DNA of 64,000 nt from Clostridia bacterium (GCA_017428385.1 JAFRQX010000028.1:1-64000); one strand, 5' to 3'; counted from the first letter of the stretch, positions 52,578 to 61,355 are shown. The notes: generated by a model from the sequence alone, not told the origin. Program-made: numbers and translations.

Positions 52578-52810
52578 GTCATTCTGAGCAAGCCCGCTTG
52601 CGGGCGCGTCGAAGAATCTCCCAGCCCGCTTACTAACGGGAACCCAATCGGAACACCGTTGATGTCCAAAGTGACGGTGTCATCCTGAGCAAACGAAGTG
52701 CGTCGAAGGATCTCCCGACCAGCTTACTAACGGGAACCCAATCGGAACACCGTTGATGTCCAAAGTGACGGTGTCATCCTGAGCAAACGAAGTGCGTCGA
52801 AGGATCCCTT
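52578..52810 (+). repeat. Three tandem REP-C units
   Basis: Units begin at 52578, 52679 and 52773 with GTCATTCTGAGC or GTCATCCTGAGC, spaced 101 and 94 bases apart. The first two run through CTTACTAACGGGAACCCAAT to CCGTTGATGTCC. Inner stems differ (GCCCGCTTGCGGGC in the first, ACGAAGTGCGT in the others). The third copy is cut short at GATCCC near 52808. Confidence 0.75.
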
Positions 52811-53322
52811 ACTAGGTCCGAAGGACGCATTCATTCTGCATTTGGCCGAAGGCCATGACGCAGTCACCATACAAGATACCATACAAGATAACATGCACGT
52901 TAATGTTCAGAAAGTGGACACTGTGGGAACAAAACAGGCTGTTCTGTCGTTCATATAAGTGGAGCTGGTAAAAAAATCCAGCAGAGACACCCCTATGTTC
53001 CAATAATAGATTTGCTGCGGTTGTTCTTTCAGAAACAATATTGCAATTGGTTTAATGCTGTTACATAAAATCATATCTATATAAAAACATAGAGGTGTAT
53101 GAACCTGTAGCACAGATTGTGTTACCTGGTGTATTCGCTATAGCCATATCCGGCACTTGCATTTCGACGGGGGGAGTATCACGAATGATATATCCCGGAC
53201 GTGAAAAGAGCCCAGGATAATAATGATTGAAAAGGGTTTGTTTTATGTGGAGATAAGAATCGCTGCATACATAAGATCCGGATCAGTCATCATTATAAAT
53301 CTGTACAGAAAGGAGAAAGAAA
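52811..53322. other. AT-rich intergenic region, no convincing gene
   Basis: After the tandem repeats about 500 bases of AT-rich sequence follow with a short direct repeat (ATACAAGATACCATACAAGAT near 52870) and a small dyad (GGCCGAAGGCC at 52843). Composition differs from the surrounding genes. No open frame has a good start site. Confidence 0.45.
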
Positions 53323-53415
53323 ATGCGGATATTTATTCGTGGTCCCAACATAAAGAAAAAGTTCCCGCAAAACAATGCCGACCAAGCATCCACCGATAAA
53401 CGGTGTCCGTTCTGA
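53323..53415 (+). CDS. Possible 30-residue peptide
   Basis: ATG 53323 follows AAAGGAG at nine bases. The frame ends at TGA 53413 and reads a basic peptide starting MRIFIRGPNIKKK and ending DKRCPF. Nothing similar is recognised. The strong ribosome site and position 95 bases before a secreted-protein gene are the only support, so it may be chance or a leader peptide. Confidence 0.35.
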   Translation: MRIFIRGPNIKKKFPQNNADQASTDKRCPF

Positions 53416-53509
53416 GGGAACAGCGAGAGTTTATACCACATTAAACGTTTTTTCAAGTAGATGTATCGATGAACACTAAGTATATTTACCGAAAGGAAAA
53501 AAACACAAG

Positions 53510-53887
53510 ATGAAGAAACTCGGAATACTTGCATTTTTGTTGGCTGTTATGATGATTATTACCAGTATAGCTGTGGCGGAATACACACCTGATGATTACG
53601 GCTGGAGATACTCCGGCAGCACCCTGAAAAAAGGTCATGGTGGAAAAAACAGTCCGCATCTTAAACAGTATGTGGCAAATGTTCAGGGGGACATATGGGC
53701 TTCTGGAGATGGTGACTGCCGTGGAGTGGATGGCATCTATGGAAATAATACCGTTGGAGGAGTCAAATCCTATCAGAGAGTGCATAATTTGACAGCTGAT
53801 GGAGAAACAGGCAAATGGACAAAAAATCCATTGTATCATGTTTTCAAGGACTGTGGACATTGGGATTATCCAGGCAAATATGATTAA
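53510..53887 (+). CDS. Secreted protein with peptidoglycan-binding-like domain
   Basis: 125 residues. A signal peptide (MKKLGILAFLLAVMMIITSIAVAE) is followed by a segment (about 50-108) that fits PG_binding_1: VANVQGDIW, GDCRGVDGIYGNNTVGGVKSYQ, then LTADGETGKWT. No enzymatic domain is attached. GAAAGGAAA precedes the ATG and a perfect hairpin terminator follows. It is more AT-rich than the rest of the window, together with its upstream region, so this block may have been acquired. Confidence 0.78.
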   Translation: MKKLGILAFLLAVMMIITSIAVAEYTPDDYGWRYSGSTLKKGHGGKNSPHLKQYVANVQGDIWASGDGDCRGVDGIYGNNTVGGVKSYQRVHNLTADGETGKWTKNPLYHVFKDCGHWDYPGKYD

Positions 53888-53900
53888 TAGATAGCTACAA

Positions 53901-53934
53901 GCTCCATATGTATGTGTTTGCATACATATGGAGC
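53901..53934 (+). terminator. Hairpin terminator
   Basis: GCTCCATATGTATG pairs perfectly with CATACATATGGAGC around a six-base loop and is followed by ACTTTGGATTTT. Confidence 0.75.
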
Positions 53935-53984
53935 ACTTTGGATTTTCTATATGAAGCTAAATGGAAAAGGAAAACAGAAAAACT

Positions 53985-54869
53985 ATGAAACTGCTGAGAA
54001 GACTATTGAGTTTTATTATATGTGTGAGTTGTATCGGAGCTTTTTCCAGTTGTGCTTTTGCAGAAACAGATGATATCCGGGAGGCCTTTTATCAGTACTG
54101 TGAATCGGAACTGGGTCTTACCCGGGACAACCTGACGCCGTATCAGTATGTACATAATGAAGACGGCAGCTGGGATTTCAGCTTTTATGTAAAGGACGCA
54201 GAGCCGATGACAAACGGCCTGGTGATCGGTTCATTGGATTCGGATGGGAAACTGATTGAAATCAAGGGCCCGGCACCGGTTTCAACGGCGGAATGGCTGA
54301 ATAAAGAGATTCGTAAATGTATGTTGAATTATCAGGAAATCTATCAGCTTAAGCAGCAATGGGAACCTAAATTGGACAGCATACCCGAAAAGGATATGGA
54401 GATTTTTGACAAAATCAAGGCATTTAATCCGATCCTGGATTTTCTCCGGCTGGATATTGTGCTGCCGGATGAAAAATGTATTCCATATGAAGAAGCAAAA
54501 CAGAAGACGATTAACGTCATTGAAGCCATGGACGGATGGAAAACGGAAATGACGGAACACATTGATGTGGTGACTGAGGTGGTATATATTCCGGCTGGGA
54601 TGGATCATCCGGTTTATCAGTTTATCTATACAATGAGAAGTGATGTGGAATTGCTGAAAAATAATGTATATGACAGGGAATACACCGATGAATTTAATAA
54701 AAAGCTTGATCAGATGTGGGCAGAAGAGGAAAGGGTTTTCAACGGACAATATCCGGCGAAGATCAGTATCCGGATTGACGCCTATACGGGAGAACAGGTA
54801 GGAGAAACATATATTGAGACGCCGCCGGTTTCCGGTATCGGTTATACCGGGATTGTCCTGTGGAAATAA
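53985..54869 (+). CDS. Secreted protein of unknown function
   Basis: 294 residues if started at ATG 53985 (AAAGGA 15 bases upstream); ATG 53961 is the alternative. A signal peptide is present (LLSFIICVSCIGAFSSCAFAE). The mature part is acidic and mixed alpha/beta, with two stretches reminiscent of PepSY-like repeats (REAFYQYCESELGLTRDNLT and EEAKQKTINVIEAMDG followed by YIPAGMDHPVYQF). No catalytic motif is seen. It is probably secreted without an anchor and sits in the same AT-leaning block as the previous gene. Confidence 0.65.
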   Translation: MKLLRRLLSFIICVSCIGAFSSCAFAETDDIREAFYQYCESELGLTRDNLTPYQYVHNEDGSWDFSFYVKDAEPMTNGLVIGSLDSDGKLIEIKGPAPVSTAEWLNKEIRKCMLNYQEIYQLKQQWEPKLDSIPEKDMEIFDKIKAFNPILDFLRLDIVLPDEKCIPYEEAKQKTINVIEAMDGWKTEMTEHIDVVTEVVYIPAGMDHPVYQFIYTMRSDVELLKNNVYDREYTDEFNKKLDQMWAEEERVFNGQYPAKISIRIDAYTGEQVGETYIETPPVSGIGYTGIVLWK

Positions 54870-54915
54870 GAATGTTTTGAATTTGATTGACCTGAAAAGG
54901 GAAGGGGATGAATGA

Positions 54916-57027
54916 ATGAGACGCTTTGTACTGATTGCCATGCTGGTTTCCATGATCTTCTGCGCCTGTGTCGCGGGGGCGGAAACGGTGGATTACACTT
55001 CGGGGAATATTCCCTGCAATGAGGATGATGTATACGCCCTGACATGCTGTGACGGGCTGCTGTACGGCCTGTTTGAGAGCGGGCTGTATAAAGTGGAACC
55101 TTCGGGAGAGAAGACGCTTGTGGCTGCCGCAGCTGAACTTTTTCCGGGGGTTGAAACGCTTTTATCCGACGATCATTCTGTTTACGCTGCTGCGGCCAGG
55201 GAGGGCCAGGTGATCCTTGTCCAGCTGGTAAACGCGGACGGAACCTATGTCAATCAAAGCGTACTCGCTGTGGAATTGGAACCGGAAGATGACGTGGATC
55301 TTTCCCAAAGCGTCCTGCGCAATGGATTCCTGTATTATCCGATCCGCGGCAGCCAGCCGGCTGTAGTCCGGATGCCTCTTTCAGGCGAAGTCGGAACGCT
55401 GGCATTCATTGATAACCTGGTATGCTTCGACGTGACGGAAGACGGGGAGATCCTTGCGCAGACACGTGAGTCTTCCTGGCCGGAGGATACTGTTCTTTTG
55501 CAGACGGTCTCTCCGGAAACGGGTGAGGCGGAGACCTGGGCGGATGTGGGCAAAGCCGGATATGCCTTTGATATGGCGTATGCGGATGCTGATACGGTGT
55601 ATCTGATGACCCAGCGGGAAATCTATAAGGTACAGAAAGACGGGGAACTGGCTGAAACCGGAATTGCGTTTACACAGGACATAGTTGATTTCTGCCTGCT
55701 TCCGCAGGGCCTGGCCGCAACAAGCGGCGGCATGCTGAAGATCTGCTCCTTCAATGAAGCCGCCGGATCCGCTGATCAGAAGCTTGTTTTGTCGATCTGC
55801 GGACTTTACGCGGATGATGAATATTTCACCGCCTTTTATGAAGCCCATCCCACGTGGGAAATCCGCCCGGTGGATACGGACGGCGAGGAGACGGAGGCGC
55901 GGTTTATCCGGGATGTGCTGACGCAGACCCCGGATGTGGATATCTATATCATGCATGACCTGAACCTTTTGAGCGACATCAAGGCCAAGGGCTACTATGC
56001 GGACCTGGCCGCGTCGGAGGTCATCAGGGAAAAGGCCGGAAGGATGTATGCGCCTTTTGTGAAGACGCTCATGGACGGGGACAAGATCGCGGCGTTCCCG
56101 CATCCCTATTATGTGATGATTGCCGCCCTCAACTATAACAGGACCCTCTTTGACCGGCTGCAGCTGACCGTGCCGACCACCTGGGAGGAGTATTTTGATT
56201 TTTGTATCGACTGGAAGGAGAACTACGAGGACGCCAATCGGGATATCAGCGTCAATCCCTTTATGCACGAGCTTTCCCTGGTGACGCTGCTGGAGCATTT
56301 TGACGATGAAATGATCCGGGACGGAATCCCGGTCGATTACCAGAGCGAAATGCTGGAGAACGTGCTGCGGAAGTACCTGCGGGTGAAGGAACTATACCCG
56401 GAGGAGGATTATTCCGGCACACAGCTTTTCTATGATTATGACCTGAACCTGGCGCAGGACGATTCCTTTGAATTCGGAGCGTTGCCCCTGACTTTCCGGA
56501 AGGATGCCGAGCCGATCTATACACCCCTTGAAGGGGATGTCTGGTATTTCGTTGTCAATCCTTACGGAACCCATGTGCAGGAGGCTATCGAATGCGTCGC
56601 CGCGGCGCGGGACGCGAGCCGGAACTCCGATCCGTATGTTTATACGGAGATCCCGGACCTGCCGCTGGAAAACGTTTATTACGAAGAAGCGCTGGAAATG
56701 TACCGGGAACAGCTGGAACAGCTGGAGGCACGAAAGGCCGGCGCGGATGACGATCCGGATATCCTCCTGGAGGTGAATGAAAAGATCGACGCCCTGACCA
56801 AGGAAATGCAGTCTTATGCGGATAACAACCGCTACTGGTTCACCGAGGAGGACATGGGGCCCTTCCGGGAAATCGTGAATCACGTCTACTTCAGCGATTT
56901 CAACCCGGTCAAGGAAATCTATGCCAACGATCCTGAGTTTTTCGAAAACATCAATGAAGAAAACCTTCAGGGTTTCCTCCAGGCCATGGACAGCAAGGTG
57001 AAGATGAGCAGGCTTGAGCGCGAATAA
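54916..57027 (+). CDS. Secreted beta-propeller-like domain fused to an extracellular solute-binding protein
   Basis: 703 residues. A signal peptide (MRRFVLIAMLVSMIFCACVAG) precedes a region (about 25-290) with repeated strands of the kind LLYGLFESGLYKVEPSG and TVYLMTQREIYKVQKDGEL, suggesting a beta-propeller. The rest (about 295-700) looks like a type 1 ABC solute-binding protein: LSICGLYADDEYFTAFYEAH, DVDIYIMHDLNLLSDIKAKG, and LNYNRTLFDRLQLTVPTTWE. There are no permease or ATPase genes beside it, so it may serve a sensor or an orphan transporter. The start has AAGGGAAGGGG upstream. Confidence 0.78.
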   Translation: MRRFVLIAMLVSMIFCACVAGAETVDYTSGNIPCNEDDVYALTCCDGLLYGLFESGLYKVEPSGEKTLVAAAAELFPGVETLLSDDHSVYAAAAREGQVILVQLVNADGTYVNQSVLAVELEPEDDVDLSQSVLRNGFLYYPIRGSQPAVVRMPLSGEVGTLAFIDNLVCFDVTEDGEILAQTRESSWPEDTVLLQTVSPETGEAETWADVGKAGYAFDMAYADADTVYLMTQREIYKVQKDGELAETGIAFTQDIVDFCLLPQGLAATSGGMLKICSFNEAAGSADQKLVLSICGLYADDEYFTAFYEAHPTWEIRPVDTDGEETEARFIRDVLTQTPDVDIYIMHDLNLLSDIKAKGYYADLAASEVIREKAGRMYAPFVKTLMDGDKIAAFPHPYYVMIAALNYNRTLFDRLQLTVPTTWEEYFDFCIDWKENYEDANRDISVNPFMHELSLVTLLEHFDDEMIRDGIPVDYQSEMLENVLRKYLRVKELYPEEDYSGTQLFYDYDLNLAQDDSFEFGALPLTFRKDAEPIYTPLEGDVWYFVVNPYGTHVQEAIECVAAARDASRNSDPYVYTEIPDLPLENVYYEEALEMYREQLEQLEARKAGADDDPDILLEVNEKIDALTKEMQSYADNNRYWFTEEDMGPFREIVNHVYFSDFNPVKEIYANDPEFFENINEENLQGFLQAMDSKVKMSRLERE

Positions 57028-57095
57028 CAGGTAGGAGTGAGGATGTAGGAGGTTCAGTCACCTTAACCTTAAGAATAAACCGCAGCGCCAATGCT

Positions 57096-57140
57096 GTCAT
57101 CCTGAGCAAGCCCGCTTGCGGGCGCGTCGAATGGATCTCC
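57096..57140 (+). repeat. REP-C short repeat upstream of the IS110 element
   Basis: GTCATCCTGAGC, inner stem GCCCGCTTGCGGGC, then GTCGAATGGATCTCC. It is followed at 57192 by GTCATCTCGACTG, the left part of a long form that the IS interrupts. Confidence 0.65.
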
Positions 57141-57272
57141 TCGCCGGCAAAATTCTTCTCGAACGTTACTAGGAACAACTGTACGTTTAGTGTGTCATCT
57201 CGACTGATATGTAATGACCTTTGTCAACCCCAAAAGTCGATAACTAGGCCAAAACAAATTTATTTAGTTTCT

Positions 57273-57480
57273 GGGAAGCACCCGGATGAGGTTACGGTAT
57301 CAGATTTCGGCATTGGCCACTCTGATATACGTGGATTCGGATTGCTCCTTACCTACAGGTCAATGGTCCGCCGTAAGCGCCACCGTCTAAGGGCGTGGAT
57401 CACAGTTTCCTGTGCCAACATAGTCGAGCCGTGGATCGCTTGAACCTTGAAAAGACCATAACCTCATCGAGATGCTTCCC
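57273..57480 (-). ncRNA. Candidate bridge RNA of the IS110 element
   Basis: The non-coding end downstream of the transposase has arms GGGAAGCACCCGGATGAGGT (57273 onward) and ACCTCATCGAGATGCTTCCC (57461-57480) that pair over about 27 bases with few mismatches, closing a structured 180-base segment. IS110-family elements encode a bridge RNA in one non-coding end, downstream of the transposase in the IS1111 group. Position and folding fit, but exact boundaries and loops are not determined. Confidence 0.5.
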
Positions 57481-57545
57481 GTGGTAATTATCTGCTAAGT
57501 CAGCATAAGCCAATCTTAATCAGCCCTGATTGCTCCCTGTTGTAC

Positions 57546-58667
57546 TTACGCAGCATTCCCTGTCATCATTCCCCAGATAAAACAAGCAAGCTCTCGTGCA
57601 ATAGCTGTTTTTGCCACATTGGTTCGTTTGTTTCTTGCTAGTACCATTCGATAATACCTGCGGCGCAGTCTTTCGTTTGCTTTGTCTGCATAAGCAATTA
57701 GCTCTGGAGAATTACCTTCCTGTCGTTTCTTCAATTCCTTCGATTTATGACCTATCTGTCCTTTGCCGTAGTTTTGAGCAGCTTCGACAAGCAGCATCCT
57801 TAAATGTCGATTCCCTGCCTTTGTGATGCCCAGCCTTGTTTGATCTTCACCACTGGAATTTTCACCAGGAACTAAACCCAAATACGACGCATACTGCTGG
57901 GCATTGGCAAACCGCTTAAAGTCACCCGTTTCCGTAATTAACGAAAGCGCCGCTTGTGTCTTTATTCCAAGGAAACACGAAAGTTTCCGGACATCCTCTG
58001 AGTATTCGTCTTCAGCAGCCATTTCCTCAATCCGCTTATCCATTCGCTCCACTTTGTCTACCAGATTGTTGTAGGTAAGCAGATACTCTTCGAGGATTTC
58101 CTGGTACATTCCACCCGGTTTCAGTTCCCGCAGCCATTTCAGATGAGTCTTCGTCCAGTTCTGGCTTCCTCCTGTATAGCTGTAGCCATGCCTGAGGCAG
58201 AATGACAGAATCTGCTGCTTGATCTTCTTCAGTGCCAGCTTGTGGTCATCCCGCATCCTGAGATATTCCTTGGTTTCCTCATCCTTGGCTGTCGGAATAT
58301 GAACTGCACTGTATTCATGGTGTGCCAGACATTTGGCAATCTTGCGAGCATCTCTCCGGTCGGTCTTTACCTTCTTCTTTCCTTGCTGAACTGGCATGGA
58401 TGTCGGTGCGATTATTACGCACCGCACATGGTGGTTTGTCAGTTGATGATACAGCGTATACCCGAGGCATCCTGCCTCATACCCGCATATGAAAGTCACA
58501 TCGTCGCCGTAATGGAAACGCATGGCTTCCAGATAACTGATGACTTTACTGTAATGGGCTTCGGTTCTCTGGACGTACTCTGCCTCCTCTTTCTCATTGG
58601 TGTAGCAGGCCAGAGTAAAACTTTCCTTGTGTACATCCATTCCTACGTAAACTGTGGTATACTTCAT
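57546..58667 (-). CDS. IS110-family transposase (DEDD type)
   Basis: 373 residues. The N-terminal RuvC-like DEDD domain opens with VYVGMDVHKESFTLACY (first Asp) and has VKTDRRDARKIAKCLAHHEYSAVHIP near 98-125. The C-terminal transposase_20 domain has LSCFLGIKTQAALSLITETGDFKRFANAQQYASYLGLVPGENSSG with the catalytic serine region. The full length suggests it is active. Its neighbour ends and inverted repeats complete the element. A truncated copy of the same family is present at positions 1-124. Confidence 0.95.
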   Translation of the reverse strand: MKYTTVYVGMDVHKESFTLACYTNEKEEAEYVQRTEAHYSKVISYLEAMRFHYGDDVTFICGYEAGCLGYTLYHQLTNHHVRCVIIAPTSMPVQQGKKKVKTDRRDARKIAKCLAHHEYSAVHIPTAKDEETKEYLRMRDDHKLALKKIKQQILSFCLRHGYSYTGGSQNWTKTHLKWLRELKPGGMYQEILEEYLLTYNNLVDKVERMDKRIEEMAAEDEYSEDVRKLSCFLGIKTQAALSLITETGDFKRFANAQQYASYLGLVPGENSSGEDQTRLGITKAGNRHLRMLLVEAAQNYGKGQIGHKSKELKKRQEGNSPELIAYADKANERLRRRYYRMVLARNKRTNVAKTAIARELACFIWGMMTGNAA

Positions 58668-58773
58668 GTGATGACCTCCTTTTGTATGCGGTAAACCCTG
58701 TTACCACTTTTGTTCGTCCATTTGTAGTATACAGGTAAATCCACGAACCTACAAAATGGAGGTCATTACATAT

Positions 58774-59110
58774 TGTCTAAGGGCACGGAGTGTCCGCGTG
58801 GGGAGCAAGCTGAATGTCAGCGCAGTGCGCTGTCGGCGTAGCCGAAATGAAGCGAACGAGTCAACCGAAACGAGCGGCGAGCGCGCTCCAAGAGCGAGAA
58901 GCGACGATTGAGGTTGCGGGGAGATCTCCCAGCCCGCCCACATTCGGGAACGTGATCGGAACATCATATGTCCAGAGACAATCATAATTATGAATTATGA
59001 ATTTGGGCTTCGCCCACTGTCTCCCAGCCCGTTCACGTTCGGGAACCCAATCGGAACACCCAGACGATACCGGAGGAACCGTCCCCCCGGTATCCTGCGC
59101 AGAACATCAG
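58774..59110 (+). repeat. REP-C long form (copy B) interrupted by the IS
   Basis: Continues from the IS end: GGCACGGAGTGTCCGCGTGG, CAGCGCAGTGCGCTG, ACCGAAACGAGCG and GCGACGATTGAGGTTGCGG, ending GATCTCCCAGCCCG...CGGGAAC...CGGAACA near 58965. AT-rich ATTATGAATTATGAAT repeats (58985) and another REP-C 3' part with the GATACCGG hairpin (59025-59095) follow. No gene is seen here. Confidence 0.65.
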
Positions 59111-59127
59111 AAGAACAGCGCAAAGTA

Positions 59128-59157
59128 TTGCGCTCCGCTTTCCCCCTGTGCTATGCT
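59128..59157 (+). promoter_or_regulatory. Probable promoter of the Trp T-box transcript
   Basis: TTGCGC (59128-59133) and TATGCT (59152-59157) are spaced by 18 bases and lie just before the T-box stem I. The hexamers are only moderately close to consensus. Confidence 0.4.
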
Positions 59158-59159
59158 TT

Positions 59160-59434
59160 GATAAACCGTTGAAGAAGAGTGAGTACTTTCCATAATCTTT
59201 CCTTACAGAGAGCCGCCGGTGGTGGAAGCGCGGCAGGGAAGCCAGAAAGGAATGGACTTCCGAGGGCGAGCAGAAAGGGCAACCGAGTATGTGAGACGGA
59301 GCTGACCCTCCGTGATCAAAGGTCCGCGTATGAATGTACGCAGTGAGGAGGGCGCGGAAACGCGCCAAGCCGGGTGGCACCGCAGGAATGAATTTTTCAG
59401 ACCTGTCCCAGCAAAAAACTGGGACAGGTCTTTT
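59160..59434 (+). promoter_or_regulatory. T-box leader, tryptophan specifier
   Basis: Stem I with GAAGAAGAGTGAGTAC and AGAGAGCCGCCGGTGG, a specifier region GGAATGGACTTCC carrying the tryptophan codon TGG (59253-59255), the T-box line AAGCCGGGTGGCACCGCAG (59367-59385) and a terminator. Uncharged tRNA-Trp should stabilise the antiterminator and switch on trpB. Stem I edges are approximate. Confidence 0.92.
59400..59434 (+). terminator. T-box regulated terminator
   Basis: GACCTGTCCCA pairs perfectly with TGGGACAGGTC around GCAAAAAAC, followed by TTTTG. It is the competing partner of the T-box antiterminator. Confidence 0.93.
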
Positions 59435-59593
59435 GAGTTGCTGTCCAAATCTCCGATTTGGGTAACGGCAACCATGCTACAGCCGTCCATCGTTGCAAGT
59501 GAAACGCAGCAAGGATGGTTTACGGCGATCGCACCCGGACCGCAGTCCCAAAGCCTCATTAACATTCCGACAGACAGAAAGGAGACTGCAACC

Positions 59594-60964
59594 ATGGCAC
59601 ACAATGAAATCCCCTACAAAATCTACCTCACCGAATCCGAGATGCCCACTTACTGGTACAACCTGCGGGCCGATATGAAGAACAAGCCCGCGCCCCTGCT
59701 GAACCCCGGCACCCATCAGCCCATGACCGCGGCGGAGCTTTCCGGCGTTTTCTGCGACGAGCTGGTGCAGCAGGAGCTGGACAACGAAACCCGCGAGTAT
59801 CCCGTGCCCCGGGAGATCCTGGACTTCTACAAGATGTACCGCCCCTCTCCCCTGGTCCGGGCTTACTGCCTGGAGAAGAAGCTGGGCACCCCCGCGAAGA
59901 TCTACTACAAATTCGAAGGCAACAATACCAGCGGCAGCCATAAGCTGAATTCCGCCATCGCCCAGGCCTACTACGCCAAGAAGCAGGGCCTGAAGGGCGT
60001 GACCACCGAGACCGGCGCCGGCCAGTGGGGCACAGCCCTGTCCATGGCCTGCGCGTATTTCGAACTGGACTGCAAGGTGTACATGGTCAAGGTTTCCTAT
60101 GAGCAGAAGCCCTTCCGCCGGGAAGTAATGCGGGTCTACGGCGCCTCCGTCACGCCTTCTCCCTCCATGACCACCGAGGTGGGCAAGAAGATCCTGGCGG
60201 AGCATCCCGGCACCACCGGCTCCCTGGGCTGCGCCATTTCCGAGGCCGTGGAAGTGGCCGTGGGCAATCCCGGCTACCGCTACGTCCTGGGCAGCGTGCT
60301 GAACCAGGTGCTCCTGCACCAGTCCGTCATCGGTATGGAAACCAAGATCGCCATGGATAAATACGGCATCAAGCCGGATACCATCATCGGCTGCGCCGGC
60401 GGCGGCAGCAACCTGGGCGGCCTGATCGCTCCCTTCATGGGCGAGAAGCTGCGGGGTGAAGCGGATTACGACTTCATCGCCGTGGAGCCCGCCTCCTGCC
60501 CCAGCCTGACCCGCGGCGTCTATGCCTATGACTTCTGCGACACCGGCATGGTGTGCCCGCTGGCGAAGATGTACACCCTGGGTTCCGACTTCATCCCCGC
60601 CCCGAATCATGCCGGCGGCCTGCGGTATCACGGTATGAGCCCCATCCTGTCCCAGCTGTATGACGACAAGATGATGCGCGCCGTTTCCGTGCCCCAGACC
60701 CGGGTGTTTGAAGCGGCCGAAACCTTTGCCCGCACCGAAGGCATCCTGCCCGCCCCGGAAAGCAGCCATGCCATCTGCGCGGCCATCGACGAAGCCCTCA
60801 AGTGCAAGGAAACCGGCGAAGAGAAGACCATCCTCTTCGGCCTCACCGGCACCGGCTACTTCGACCTGGTGGCCTATGAGAAGTTCCACAACGGCCAGAT
60901 GGATGACTATATCCCCACCGATGACGAGCTGGCCGCCTTCCGTGCCCGCCTGCCGAAGATCTGA
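59594..60964 (+). CDS. trpB: Tryptophan synthase beta chain-like (TrpB2 type)
   Basis: 456 residues from ATG 59594, with AAAGGAGACTGCAACC before it. It is a PLP enzyme of fold type II with the longer N terminus of TrpB2 proteins (YWYNLRADM, RPSPLVRAYCLEK). The PLP lysine motif is SHKLNSAIAQAYYAKKQG, and GCAGGGSNLGGL is the phosphate cradle. TrpB2 joins indole (or an indole-like substrate) to serine to give tryptophan, often without TrpA. The Trp T-box upstream confirms the tryptophan link. No other trp genes are in the window. Confidence 0.95.
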   Translation: MAHNEIPYKIYLTESEMPTYWYNLRADMKNKPAPLLNPGTHQPMTAAELSGVFCDELVQQELDNETREYPVPREILDFYKMYRPSPLVRAYCLEKKLGTPAKIYYKFEGNNTSGSHKLNSAIAQAYYAKKQGLKGVTTETGAGQWGTALSMACAYFELDCKVYMVKVSYEQKPFRREVMRVYGASVTPSPSMTTEVGKKILAEHPGTTGSLGCAISEAVEVAVGNPGYRYVLGSVLNQVLLHQSVIGMETKIAMDKYGIKPDTIIGCAGGGSNLGGLIAPFMGEKLRGEADYDFIAVEPASCPSLTRGVYAYDFCDTGMVCPLAKMYTLGSDFIPAPNHAGGLRYHGMSPILSQLYDDKMMRAVSVPQTRVFEAAETFARTEGILPAPESSHAICAAIDEALKCKETGEEKTILFGLTGTGYFDLVAYEKFHNGQMDDYIPTDDELAAFRARLPKI

Positions 60965-61091
60965 TTGTTAACCGCAACGCAAAGGCGGCAGTTTTCTGCC
61001 GCCTTTTTCTTTTTGCTGTACCGGAAGTGACATTGACGATATAAAGAAATTCGGGTATAATTTCTTTATCAAAAGGGAAGGAGATGAGTAT

Positions 61092-61355
61092 ATGCCTACG
61101 ATTCGTTCAAGCGCGGATTTGCGTAACAGCTATAATGAAATCTCCTCATTCTGCCATCAGTATGGGGAGCCTGTGTTTATCACAAAAAACGGAAAAGGTG
61201 ATCTTGCAGTCATGAGCATGGAAGCATATGAACAGCTGCTGGGCCGGTTTGAGCTGTATGGTCTGCTTCAGAAGGGAATGGATGATGTTCAGTCCGGCAA
61301 CACCCGTCCGTTCTCCGACGCACTGGCTGATATCAGGGCGAGGAGAAACAGATGA
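61092..61355 (+). CDS. Phd/YefM-family antitoxin
   Basis: 87 residues. The N-terminal fold is Phd/YefM: RSSADLRNSYNEISSFCHQYGEPVFITKNGKGDLAVMSMEAYEQL, which binds DNA and neutralises the toxin through its C-terminal helical tail. Its stop overlaps the start of the toxin gene by four bases. AAAAGGGAAGGAG precedes the ATG. The pair probably represses its own promoter (TTGACG near 61034, TATAAT near 61055). Confidence 0.92.
   Translation: MPTIRSSADLRNSYNEISSFCHQYGEPVFITKNGKGDLAVMSMEAYEQLLGRFELYGLLQKGMDDVQSGNTRPFSDALADIRARRNR

Larger units (their letters stand above)
57207..58773 (-). mobile_element. IS110-family element (IS1111-like) with 14-base terminal inverted repeats
   Basis: ATATGTAATGACCT at 57207-57220 is repeated inverted as AGGTCATTACATAT at 58760-58773. 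The element is 1567 bases, with the transposase on the minus strand and a 339-base non-coding segment on its downstream side. It splits a REP-C long form: GTCATCTCGACTG lies left of it, and the right flank continues as AAGGGCACGGAGTGTCCGCG, which matches copy A at 30363. No target duplication longer than two bases is seen, as usual for this family. Confidence 0.85.

Noticed and set aside
52578..52810. CRISPR-like direct repeats
   Set aside because: Units are 94-101 bases, only three, mostly identical throughout and members of a dispersed family; there are no spacers or cas genes.
53184..53219. 11-codon peptide frame with a G-rich site
   Set aside because: It is too short and has no conserved features.
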